A stretch of DNA of 64,000 bases from Desulfuromonas acetoxidans DSM 684. GTDB taxonomy: Bacteria; Desulfobacterota; Desulfuromonadia; Desulfuromonadales; Desulfuromonadaceae. Of the stretch, positions 56,270 through 64,000 are shown one piece after another (position 1 is the stretch's first letter; the number at the start of each line of letters is the position of its first letter). The position numbers were made by a program, and so were the translations under genes. Location of the stretch: assembly GCF_000167355.1 (NCBI RefSeq), contig NZ_AAEW02000001.1, positions 186,001 through 250,000 on the forward strand, written 5' to 3'. The notes beneath the pieces are model-generated. The model was not told the origin of the DNA, searched no databases, and was given only the letters and a program-made list of their open reading frames with translations.

Positions 56270-56337
56270 TTAAGGGTGTAGGCTGTGAAATCGAAAAGCC
56301 AACGGGCCATTTACATTGAGGATTGTGCTAACTCCCT

Positions 56338-58257
56338 CTAAAACACAATGTTGAGTTTGGCATAAACCTGATCCGCCTGATCATAGGAGCCCAACCACGT
56401 CTCTCCATCGCCGCTGAAAATATTCACGCCGAGTTCACACTCGGTATTGGGAAAATATTTCAAAGTCAGATTGGGCTGCACATAACTGCTGCCATCGCTG
56501 AGTGTATAGTTGAACCGAGTCGCGATATCAAGATTGCCGCGCCACAACGATTTGCGCAATTCTCCCAGCAGGGCAACCGTATCCTCGTCAAAATAAAGCA
56601 GCTCTTTATCGTAGTGGAAAATGTGCAGCCAAGAAGTCTGCACATTGAAATACCACTCCGTTTCTGATGTATAATCAATACCAGTCACCAGTTGCCCTAC
56701 CTCATGACGACTTGAAATCAATTCAGAGGTGAGAAACGCCACCTTGTCAATGTAGGCAACTTCACCACGGAAGCCGATCAGGTCAAAAGTTGTCTCCCAC
56801 TCCGCGCCAACGACCTTCTGCCGCCTGAAACGTGCTTCAACCGCTTCATCTGTCAAAACGGCGCTACCCAGCAATGTGATCGGATCCGTTTCCGGATCAC
56901 CGTCATAACGGATATTCTTGACAGGAAAGCTGACAATAGTCGGCAAAGTCTCCCAACCATAGCGATAACTCAGAGCATAATCCGCTTGATCAGTCTGCCA
57001 GCTCATGCGAAAGGCACCGGACATATTCTCAAGAGAATCCGAGGGTTTTTCTTCATGGACACGCAAATCTCCAGCATAGGCCCTAGCCGCAGAAGAGAGT
57101 GCGGGATGAGTCAGAATCGATTGCCGCAGATTGCGGTAAAGAGCCCAGTTGGAATCAAAATAATCAATCTCAGATTCTTCAAACCAGGGGCTGACAATCG
57201 CTTCAAAAGAAACAACCTTGCCATAGGTCCGTAGGCGAACCAGCCACGATGGCTCTTTGCGGTCTTCGAGATCAATGGTGACAAACTGACGCAAATCTTC
57301 GGGATTGATGCAATCCAACGGTGAGAGCTGGTCACTCTTCCCCCAGCGAACCCGTTGTTTGCCCACAGAAAGATCCCACTGCGGTCGATTCAAAGAGAGA
57401 TACGCTTCGTAGAGCGTAACATCGGTATCCTCATCAGCGGCTTCAGCATCGTAGTAGAGTCGGTCCACTTCTACCGTCACACGACCGTGTAGAGGCTGTT
57501 GTGAAAACGCCTTCTCCAGATCTGCGCCAAAACGCGCCTGGAAACGGTAAAAATCATCATCTTCAGCACCTTGGCTGTCCACATCATACGCTGTATAGCC
57601 CTGCAATTCTCCCCAGGTGGAAACCGCCAAAAAAGGCCCTTGTGACGCGGCAACATCCTCAATCGGTTCAACAGAAAAAAACGGGTCCGAAACACTCGGT
57701 TGTTGCACAACGCTCGCGGCGGACTCCTTATCCGTTGAAGCGGGTAACGCATCAAGAACAACAGAGGCATCAGGCACCTCTGGAACAAGCCCGTCCGAGC
57801 TCTGATGGGAAAACTGCAGAACAATCATCGGGCTGTTTGGCGTCGAGAGCACTTGGCAACTCAATGGTTGTTGCAGATCGAAAACAATGCGCAATGTTTT
57901 GCCATGAACGCCAAGACGAATGTTTTCCAGACGTTCATCCCCAACATGTCGTTGCCATGGCAGCATTTTATCCGGCTGCGTTGACTGAAGGTCAAGATAG
58001 CACCGCGGCGACAGGTGGTCTGTCGCCGGCAGATCATGACGGACGAAATGGACCGGTGCGTCAAGCTCGAGCGTGACTACAGTGGCGTGTGCAGAGGAGT
58101 CGTAATGGATGGTTTTCAATTGGGCGGCATGTAACGGAGCAACATCAATAACGAAAAACAACGCCACCGCTGCGAACAGTTGCAACAAACGACCGACAAA
58201 AAACGTCGAGCCCGTCGTCTCACTCAACCGCTGTCGTGTCAAATATCTCACATCCAT
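56338..58257 (-). CDS. AMIN-domain plus beta-barrel outer membrane protein (DUF1302-like)
   Basis: A 639-residue protein with a signal peptide ending APLHAAQ. The N-terminal 100 residues (VVTLELDAPVHFVRHDLPATDHLSPRCYLDLQSTQ) look like an AMIN domain, which binds peptidoglycan. The C-terminal half is a barrel with alternating aromatics, e.g. LSVGKQRVRWGKSDQLSPLDCINPEDLRQ, DSNWALYRNLRQS, and a final NIVF. The barrel part resembles DUF1302, often next to MMPL genes. It may be the exit route for the lipid. Confidence 0.8.
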   Translation of the reverse strand: MDVRYLTRQRLSETTGSTFFVGRLLQLFAAVALFFVIDVAPLHAAQLKTIHYDSSAHATVVTLELDAPVHFVRHDLPATDHLSPRCYLDLQSTQPDKMLPWQRHVGDERLENIRLGVHGKTLRIVFDLQQPLSCQVLSTPNSPMIVLQFSHQSSDGLVPEVPDASVVLDALPASTDKESAASVVQQPSVSDPFFSVEPIEDVAASQGPFLAVSTWGELQGYTAYDVDSQGAEDDDFYRFQARFGADLEKAFSQQPLHGRVTVEVDRLYYDAEAADEDTDVTLYEAYLSLNRPQWDLSVGKQRVRWGKSDQLSPLDCINPEDLRQFVTIDLEDRKEPSWLVRLRTYGKVVSFEAIVSPWFEESEIDYFDSNWALYRNLRQSILTHPALSSAARAYAGDLRVHEEKPSDSLENMSGAFRMSWQTDQADYALSYRYGWETLPTIVSFPVKNIRYDGDPETDPITLLGSAVLTDEAVEARFRRQKVVGAEWETTFDLIGFRGEVAYIDKVAFLTSELISSRHEVGQLVTGIDYTSETEWYFNVQTSWLHIFHYDKELLYFDEDTVALLGELRKSLWRGNLDIATRFNYTLSDGSSYVQPNLTLKYFPNTECELGVNIFSGDGETWLGSYDQADQVYAKLNIVF

Positions 58258-58273
58258 CCCCCAAGCCCACCAC

Positions 58274-59089
58274 TTAACGTTCCATAGCGCGTGTCGTGAA
58301 CTGATGATCCGGCAAACCGCAGTTATAACGAACGGTTTGTGTTTTCAGCCGCGTTTTATGCTCATCGTCATGGTCTTCCATCAGCACGTCCATTTCCGTC
58401 GCTATTCCGTCGACGATCTTGAATGTCTGTACTGTATATGTTTTGAACGGTTGTGACTTTTTGTTCCAAAAAATGGTTTTCAACGGCAAGAAAGTCTCCC
58501 TGTCGATCCAAGAGGCAATCTTGCGGTATTGCGTTTCCGTGTCGGGCTTCGGGGTACTGATCAGTTGATAACAATTGCGTCCGGCAATCATTTGCTCCGC
58601 GTCCAGCCGATAGGTCCACTCATCCAAAGGATGACGCTGCATGTCTTCGTAGGTGAAATCCGAGTTCACGAAACTGCGTCCTTGCTGAGCCGCAACAATC
58701 CGACGAGTTCGTTTGAGCGCCGGCAAATAAAGATGCTGACGCGTGGAATGATCCTGCACATCTTCAATCACCAGAAAAGCGGTCCCTTTGATATCGGCTG
58801 GAGAGAGAAAGCGAATCATCACCTTACGCTCATCAGGTGTGTCTTTTCGCCGCGTTGTCATCTGGCGGGTGCGCACATGGCCGCTTTTACTGATCAGCTC
58901 CATGGTGCCAACCATCTCCATATCCTCACCAACATCGCGATGATAAACCCGCTCCGCCACCTGTTTTGCTGTCAGAGAAGTCGCATTATCCGTAGCGCCA
59001 CAATCCGTGGCAAGCACGCCGAAAAGACCCAGACAAATCGCAACAGATTTCACACGGGTCATTTGTTTTCCGAACAACGTGATGTTCAT
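58274..59089 (-). CDS. Outer membrane lipoprotein-sorting (LolA-like) protein
   Basis: A 271-residue exported protein with hydrophobic residues around 14-32 (SVAICLGLFGVLATDCGAT). The fold-typical phrases are MELISKSGHVRTRQMTTRRKD, VMIRFLSPADIKGTAFLVIEDV and KTYTVQTFKIVDGIATEMDVLMED. It belongs to the DUF4292/LolA-like group that occurs with MMPL and DUF1302 proteins and probably carries a lipid across the periplasm. Starts with ATG at 59089. Confidence 0.87.
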   Translation of the reverse strand: MNITLFGKQMTRVKSVAICLGLFGVLATDCGATDNATSLTAKQVAERVYHRDVGEDMEMVGTMELISKSGHVRTRQMTTRRKDTPDERKVMIRFLSPADIKGTAFLVIEDVQDHSTRQHLYLPALKRTRRIVAAQQGRSFVNSDFTYEDMQRHPLDEWTYRLDAEQMIAGRNCYQLISTPKPDTETQYRKIASWIDRETFLPLKTIFWNKKSQPFKTYTVQTFKIVDGIATEMDVLMEDHDDEHKTRLKTQTVRYNCGLPDHQFTTRAMER

Positions 59090-59211
59090 CAAAAGTTTAT
59101 CTCCCTGACACGTCCAAAAACGCCATCCAAAACCATTAGAAAAAACTTGTTTAATGATCTTAAAACCATAGCGAGAAAAGGTTCAAAGTAAAGCTCTAAG
59201 GGGCAAAATTC

Positions 59212-60087
59212 TTACGGCAGCACCGTTGATTCAGACGCGTGAGAATCCTGACTTTGCTGTTTTAACCGCCCCAGTTTGAGAGGAAGATAGTCCAGCGTTG
59301 TCTGATAGCCTAATTGGTAGAGTCGGTCCTTCGCCGGGCGAGAAAGTGAGAATTCCAGGGGGGAAAATTCCTCAGTTTTGATCAACAGGGTTTTTGACCA
59401 ATACAGATCCGCCACATATTCGCGCGACAATGAGGTCAAAAACGTCCGAATCAGCATCAGGATATATTCCGGCAGAGGGAAAAAACGGTTGCGGAAGGTT
59501 TCGCGGTGGCTGCGCGAGGAACGCAGACGAAAAAACACCAGAGGCTTGCCATGGCCACCCCAATCCTGGCGCAGCGCATCTTCAGCCAGAATGCTGCCAT
59601 CGACCAGGAGTTTTTCACCAAAGGGCTTGTAGGTGAAAAAGAGCGGAATGCCTATCGAACAACGCACAGCGGCAGCAACTTTGAAATCTGGAGTGGTTTC
59701 ACGATCAAAAACCACCGGCTGCTGTGAAAAAACATCTGTAGCCACAACATGCAGATCAATCGGCAAGTCACGGAACGTCGCCCCCTGCAGTTGTTCATCC
59801 ATCCACTGCTCAAAACGCTCACCGGATGACAATCCGCCCCTGCGAATCAGACTGGGCAATGAAAAACCACGGAACTGGGCAAAATCAACCTCAAGAGCCA
59901 ACTGTTGCAAACGATCGACGGGCAGACCGGCGCAGTACAGAGCCGCCACCACACTCCCTCCTGACGTTGCGACCATGCGACTGATACGAATCGGTAACTG
60001 CTCCAGAGCGCGCAGTACTCCAACATAGGCAGGCAGCCGCGTGCCACCTCCGGCAAAGACGGGAATAATTTCGTCCGGGGTAAACAT
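59212..60087 (-). CDS. Patatin-like phospholipase
   Basis: A 291-residue hydrolase with the oxyanion loop FAGGGTRLPAYVGVL, the nucleophile Ser42 in VATSGGSVVAALYCAG (A-x-S-x-G replaces the usual G-x-S-x-G) and the catalytic Asp163 in LLVDGS. It may act on membrane lipids. It has no signal peptide. Its neighbour genes are in the same direction. Confidence 0.88.
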   Translation of the reverse strand: MFTPDEIIPVFAGGGTRLPAYVGVLRALEQLPIRISRMVATSGGSVVAALYCAGLPVDRLQQLALEVDFAQFRGFSLPSLIRRGGLSSGERFEQWMDEQLQGATFRDLPIDLHVVATDVFSQQPVVFDRETTPDFKVAAAVRCSIGIPLFFTYKPFGEKLLVDGSILAEDALRQDWGGHGKPLVFFRLRSSRSHRETFRNRFFPLPEYILMLIRTFLTSLSREYVADLYWSKTLLIKTEEFSPLEFSLSRPAKDRLYQLGYQTTLDYLPLKLGRLKQQSQDSHASESTVLP

Positions 60088-60170
60088 CAGTCGTACTCCC
60101 TGGCCAGGGTAAAGACCAAATGCGCCCTCATGCCCATTCAGGTAAGTCGGTCGTTAGAGGTCAAGAACCA

Positions 60171-61193
60171 TTAAAGTCCAAATTTTTCCACATACCATGC
60201 AACAGTTTCTTCGATCCCGGCAGCCACCCGATATTGAGGAGCGTAATTCAAAAGCCGTTGTGCCTTGGCCACATCTGCCTGGGAGTGGCGAATATCTCCG
60301 GCGCGAAAATCACGATAAACCGGCTCATGCGCATAAGCGACACCATGATGCTGCATTGCCACCTGCATCGCACGAAACAGCTCATTGAGGGTAATGCGAT
60401 CTCCCAGAGCAACATTATAGACCTGATCTTTTGCCTCCGGCACGGCGTGCGCGGCCAGCAGATTGGCCTGAATGACATTGTCAATAAAACAAAAATCCCG
60501 ACTTGTTTCACCATCGCCATTGATGTAAACAGGCTCATTTGCCAGCATCGCTGCAGCCCATTTCGGGATGACGGCAGCGTAAGCCCCTGTCGGATCCTGA
60601 CGCGGACCAAATACATTGAAGTATCTCAATCCCACACAGTTGAAGTCATAGGTCTTGGCAAACACTCCGGCATAGACCTCGTTAACATACTTTGTCACGG
60701 CATAGGGCGATAGCGGCGTTCCGATCACTTCTTCCACCTTTGGTAGCGCACTGTGATCGCCATACACTGCACTGGAAGACGCATAGGTGAAACTTGCAAC
60801 ATCTGCCTGACGTGCGGCCAGAATCATGTTGAGAAAGCCATCGATGTTACTTTGGTTGGTAGCAAGCGGATCATTAATGGATCGCGGAACAGACCCCAGA
60901 GCCGCCTGATGAAGTACGTAATCAACCCCCGAACACAACCGTTGACAAACCTCAGGCTCGCGAATATCCCCTTCCACAAAGGTAAAACATTGCCATTGTT
61001 CACGAGAAACACGCTGTTGCACTTCGTCCAGATTATGTGGGTAGCCGGTAGAAAAATTATCAAGACCAACCACACTCTGGTCCAACGTCAACAGCGTCTC
61101 AACCAGATTGGACCCGATAAAACCGGCACAGCCCGTCACAAACCACACCTTCGGAGTCTGTTTAAGTTCAGCTTTTAATGCATCATAATCCAT
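60171..61193 (-). CDS. wbpP: UDP-GlcNAc/UDP-GalNAc 4-epimerase (WbpP/TviC type)
   Basis: A 340-residue SDR with GxxGxxG ([16 protein letters not shown]), [14 protein letters not shown], the active-site YAVTKY (Tyr-x-x-x-Lys) and the [22 protein letters not shown] region typical of WbpP/TviC. Converts UDP-GlcNAc to UDP-GalNAc, or the acids. An internal ATG at 61193 is used. It lies next to the C-6 dehydrogenase, the usual Vi/B-band pair that makes UDP-GalNAcA. Confidence 0.92.
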   Translation of the reverse strand: MDYDALKAELKQTPKVWFVTGCAGFIGSNLVETLLTLDQSVVGLDNFSTGYPHNLDEVQQRVSREQWQCFTFVEGDIREPEVCQRLCSGVDYVLHQAALGSVPRSINDPLATNQSNIDGFLNMILAARQADVASFTYASSSAVYGDHSALPKVEEVIGTPLSPYAVTKYVNEVYAGVFAKTYDFNCVGLRYFNVFGPRQDPTGAYAAVIPKWAAAMLANEPVYINGDGETSRDFCFIDNVIQANLLAAHAVPEAKDQVYNVALGDRITLNELFRAMQVAMQHHGVAYAHEPVYRDFRAGDIRHSQADVAKAQRLLNYAPQYRVAAGIEETVAWYVEKFGL

Positions 61194-61249
61194 CACAACA
61201 AGTCACCTTTACAGCCCAAAGAGCTCACGCCAAATATTCGCCATTGTGA

Positions 61250-62575
61250 TTATAATGCCCAGTAGATAAAACCTTCAGCTTCAGCCTGCTGGGGAGAAAT
61301 ACACCCCTTAACATCAATCAACACCGCTTGGCTGTTGCCGTTGCTGCACATTCTTTTCATCTCATCAAAGGAGATCGACTTATAAATTTCATGGGCAACT
61401 GCCCACACAATCGCATCGACCGGACCGACCTTTTCCAGCGAGGTCAGCTCAATGCCGTATTCGTGCAACGTCTCCTGCGGATCAGCCACGGGATCATTGA
61501 CAATAACATCGATGTCGTAGTCTTCAAGTTCGCGGACAACATCAATTACCCGGGTATTGCGAATATCAGGGACATTTTCCTTAAACGTTAATCCCAACAC
61601 CAGAACCCGGGCTCCTTTGATGGTTTTACCGGCACGAATCATTTTTTTCACAGTGTTTTCAGCCACATATTTCCCCATACCGTCATTGATCCGCCGACCG
61701 GCGAGAATCACCTGGGGGTTATAACCAATCTCTTCGGCTTTATGGGTCAGATAGTAGGGATCGACACCAATGCAATGACCACCAACCAGCCCCGGAGTGA
61801 ACGGCAGGAAGTTCCATTTCGTCCCTGCGGCCGCAAGAACATCACGCGTTGGAATATTTAATTTTCCAAAAATAATCGACAATTCATTCATCAACGCAAT
61901 GTTGAGATCACGCTGGGTATTTTCAATAACCTTGGCTGCTTCCGCGACCTGGATCGAGCTGGCGCGATGGACACCAACAGTAATAACCATTTCATACACA
62001 CCTGCGACGGTATCGAGAGTCGCTTCATCCTGTCCGGAAACAACCTTGATAATTTTGTCGACGGTGTGAACTTTATCGCCCGGATTGATCCGCTCCGGTG
62101 AATAGCCCACGGTGAAATCCCGGCCACACTGCAAACCGGAATAATCCTCCAGCAACGGCACACAGATCTCTTCCGTCACCCCGGGATAGACCGTCGATTC
62201 ATAAACAACAATGGAGCCCGACTGTAGATATCTCCCCGCAGTGATCGATGCTGAACGCACCGGCGTCAGATCCGGATTATTATTCGCATCAATAGGGGTC
62301 GGCACCGTAACAATAATAAACGCAGCCTCACTCAATTGAGCAGCATCGGCGGTATAGGTAATTTTTGTCGCTGCCAGATCTTTAGAACTCACCTCCCCGG
62401 TAGCATCATACCCCTGTTTAAGGTCTTCAATTTTCTTTTGATCAATATCAAAGCCGATCACGTCACAGCAAGTGCCAAAAGCAACGGCCAGAGGCAACCC
62501 TACATATCCCAGCCCGACAACAGCAACCTTGCTTTTCCCGCTACGAATATCCTCAATTGTTACCATCTGTTTCAT
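61250..62575 (-). CDS. tviB: UDP-N-acetyl-hexosamine 6-dehydrogenase (TviB/WbpO type)
   Basis: A 441-residue UDP-sugar dehydrogenase: NAD-binding VVGLGYVGLPLAVAF, catalytic Cys in GLVGGHCIGVDPYYLT, and the C-terminal VLVLGLTFKENVPDIRNTRV. Oxidises UDP-GlcNAc or UDP-GalNAc to the uronic acid. Together with wbpP it supplies a GalNAcA-type sugar for the EPS, which gives an acid group that the asparagine-synthase-like proteins could amidate. Confidence 0.94.
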   Translation of the reverse strand: MKQMVTIEDIRSGKSKVAVVGLGYVGLPLAVAFGTCCDVIGFDIDQKKIEDLKQGYDATGEVSSKDLAATKITYTADAAQLSEAAFIIVTVPTPIDANNNPDLTPVRSASITAGRYLQSGSIVVYESTVYPGVTEEICVPLLEDYSGLQCGRDFTVGYSPERINPGDKVHTVDKIIKVVSGQDEATLDTVAGVYEMVITVGVHRASSIQVAEAAKVIENTQRDLNIALMNELSIIFGKLNIPTRDVLAAAGTKWNFLPFTPGLVGGHCIGVDPYYLTHKAEEIGYNPQVILAGRRINDGMGKYVAENTVKKMIRAGKTIKGARVLVLGLTFKENVPDIRNTRVIDVVRELEDYDIDVIVNDPVADPQETLHEYGIELTSLEKVGPVDAIVWAVAHEIYKSISFDEMKRMCSNGNSQAVLIDVKGCISPQQAEAEGFIYWAL

Positions 62576-62707
62576 CCTTTTCTACGACATAAAGTAAGCA
62601 CATGTAATGCCAAAGAGGCTCATTTCTGTTGAAATCGTTCTCCATCCCAACTGGATCAAAAACCGATCCAGCAACCACCGTGCAAGCATTCTCAACCAAA
62701 CATGCGA

Positions 62708-63463
62708 TTAAACAATCCCTTTCAATCCTACATCAGCTCCACACGAGAATTTCCGATCTCGCTGACACCCCAGTTCAACCAGCCAGTAATTATCCCGGAG
62801 AATTCTTTCTGCCTGACGTGGATTATGTCCATCACTACCGATACAGGCATACATCCCATGTTGCTGCAACAGCATTGCCAGTCGTCTGGCATTGGCGCCA
62901 TAAACACCGTTAAAGCTACCGAGATCCGCCTGCAGTAAACAGCCCTGATCCACCACATCACGCAAAGCAACAGGCAACAGATCCGCAGGATGACGAGTCA
63001 ACCAACGTTGAACAAAGTCAACCACAGTCAGCTGAAGTTTGCCGGCAAAAAACCGTTCAGGATGCGCCAGAACCGGCTTCAGACCTCTTTTTTTTATCTC
63101 GCACACAGCTTGCGGCAGCATGCGGACATCCCCTGATGAAGGCAGTTCAAATAACAACAGATTTGTTTTGCCCAGTGGCATTGGATGCTCAAGACGACCA
63201 AGAAAAAAATCATCCAGATAATATTCCATACCTGTTTCCAGCTGCAGAGCAATCCCCTCACGATCAAGCTGCTGCTGCAACGCCGCAACTGCAGCACTAA
63301 CCTGTTCACCGGAAAAATCATACAAGCCAGTAATACAATGCGGAGTGCAAAAGACCCGCGAAAAACCTGCTGTCACCAGTTGTCGTGCCATCGCTATGGA
63401 CTCTTTTTCAGTGCGACAACCATCATCAAGCCCCGGAAGAATATGACAATGACAATCGATCAT
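62708..63463 (-). CDS. CpsB/CapC-type PHP-domain tyrosine phosphatase
   Basis: A 251-residue protein of the PHP family: DCHCHILPGLDDGC (two metal His), VFCTPHCITGLYDF, LETGMEYYLDDFF, VLAHPERF and CIGSDGHNPRQ. It removes phosphate from the BY-kinase tail (37745). The ATG at 63463 is preferred to an upstream GTG at 63469. It is the first gene of this minus-strand run. Confidence 0.92.
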   Translation of the reverse strand: MIDCHCHILPGLDDGCRTEKESIAMARQLVTAGFSRVFCTPHCITGLYDFSGEQVSAAVAALQQQLDREGIALQLETGMEYYLDDFFLGRLEHPMPLGKTNLLLFELPSSGDVRMLPQAVCEIKKRGLKPVLAHPERFFAGKLQLTVVDFVQRWLTRHPADLLPVALRDVVDQGCLLQADLGSFNGVYGANARRLAMLLQQHGMYACIGSDGHNPRQAERILRDNYWLVELGCQRDRKFSCGADVGLKGIV

Positions 63464-63799
63464 AGGCACTCATTTTTTGTAAAGACGCACATCAAATATT
63501 TTTACAACCCATTGATTTGTTTTGAGTGAAGGAAGGGCAAAAGAATTAGCACTCCGTACGTTAAAAATTCCGACAAAAACTGTCGAAATTCTTAACAACA
63601 ATAAAAGTCTCCCTATGAATGAAGGGCTCCCGGTAGACAACCCTCATAAATACTGCGACTTAGCAAGAGTAGTCCAAACTGGGCGGCCCAGCAATGCCCG
63701 GCACAACTTTTGCTTATATTATTTATTACATTCTAATTTTACGCACCTATTATCTATAACGCAAATTTTAGCATTTGTTAATGCCTAAAGGAGATTCAC
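63464..63799. other. Intergenic region, divergent
   Basis: 336 bp between the phosphatase and the small protein. It holds the sigma-54 promoter at 63699 for the plus-strand gene and an AT-rich stretch upstream of the phosphatase. I see no other element. Confidence 0.7.
63699..63714 (+). promoter_or_regulatory. Sigma-54 promoter
   Basis: CGGCACAACTTTTGCT has GG and GC ten bases apart (consensus TGGCAC-N5-TTGCT, first base C). It ends 85 bp upstream of the ATG at 63800. Confidence 0.8.
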
Positions 63800-64000
63800 A
63801 TGATGATCTATGTTCAGTACTTCGGAGGGCAATATGATTACGTCAAGCCGGACATGCTTGACAACAAACTGATGTCAGGAGAGATTCGGAAGTTCTTGCG
63901 TGCTAACGGCTGGGCTGTTGTTGGCCAGGACCCGATCCGAAAGCCCGATTCCGACGAACACCACTACTTTGGCAAAGAGCGCCGCAGGAGCTTTCATTGA
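63800..64000 (+). CDS. Small protein, possibly GSU3473-like
   Basis: A complete 66-residue protein ending in TGA at the window edge. It reads YVQYFGGQYDYVKPDMLDNKLMSGEIRKFLRANGWAVVGQDPIRK. This resembles small Geobacter proteins with a Y-D-x-V-K-x-x-x-L-D start and GW-V-x-V-G-x-D-P-I-R end, but the match is from memory. AAAGGAG precedes the ATG. Sigma-54 promoter 85 bp upstream. Function unknown. Confidence 0.7.
   Translation: MMIYVQYFGGQYDYVKPDMLDNKLMSGEIRKFLRANGWAVVGQDPIRKPDSDEHHYFGKERRRSFH

Overview
The window looks like part of a Gram-negative, probably deltaproteobacterial (Desulfuromonas/Geobacter-like) chromosome. This is inferred from the full exosortase A (XrtA/PEP-CTERM) toolkit, sigma-54 type promoters and a small protein of a type I associate with Geobacter. 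No rRNA or tRNA gene was recognised. The window is essentially one exopolysaccharide (EPS) and protein-sorting island, mostly transcribed from the minus strand.

Layout: (1) 1-5362, minus: an acyltransferase, wecB, xrtA, epsI and the sensor kinase prsK (cut by the window edge). (2) 5570-7988, plus: a VanZ-like membrane protein and a CapA-like phosphoesterase. (3) 8059-25198, minus: two secreted beta-helix proteins, a TPR protein, glycosyltransferases, an O-antigen-ligase/polymerase-like protein, a flippase, a hexapeptide acetyltransferase, two asparagine-synthase-like proteins, an ATP-grasp-like protein, an exosortase-linked secreted protein and an M55 aminopeptidase. (4) 25199-32184, minus: six genes whose junctions, with one exception, contain 7-bp repeats. 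Three junctions hold perfect AGAACTC arrays (16.6, 9.6 and 22.6 copies). A four-helix-bundle (S23/bAvd-like) gene lies in the middle. (5) 32185-46361, minus: the core EPS operon (glycosyltransferase, FemAB, deacetylase, ATPase, outer-membrane protein, tyrosine kinase, chain-length regulator, export protein, initiating sugar transferase, prsT). (6) 46452-49896: a second acyltransferase and two PEP-CTERM substrate genes. (7) 49985-59089, minus: a possible lipid/acyl module (reductase, acyl-AMP ligase, sugar amidotransferase, MMPL transporter, AMIN/beta-barrel protein, LolA-like protein). (8) 59212-63463, minus: patatin, UDP-GlcNAc 4-epimerase, UDP-sugar dehydrogenase and tyrosine phosphatase. 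(9) a small plus-strand gene behind a sigma-54 promoter.

Together the genes would make nucleotide sugars (WecB, WbpP, TviB types), start and extend a lipid-linked repeat, flip and polymerise it, control chain length through the Wzz/tyrosine-kinase/phosphatase system, export it, and sort PEP-CTERM proteins through XrtA. PrsK, an off-window PrsR and sigma-54 probably control the substrates.

Two core EPS genes are broken. The initiating sugar transferase carries a 1,239-bp IS3-family insertion with a 3-bp target duplication, and the TIGR03087-type glycosyltransferase has an in-frame TAA. The least explained structure is the heptamer-repeat system around the four-helix-bundle gene.
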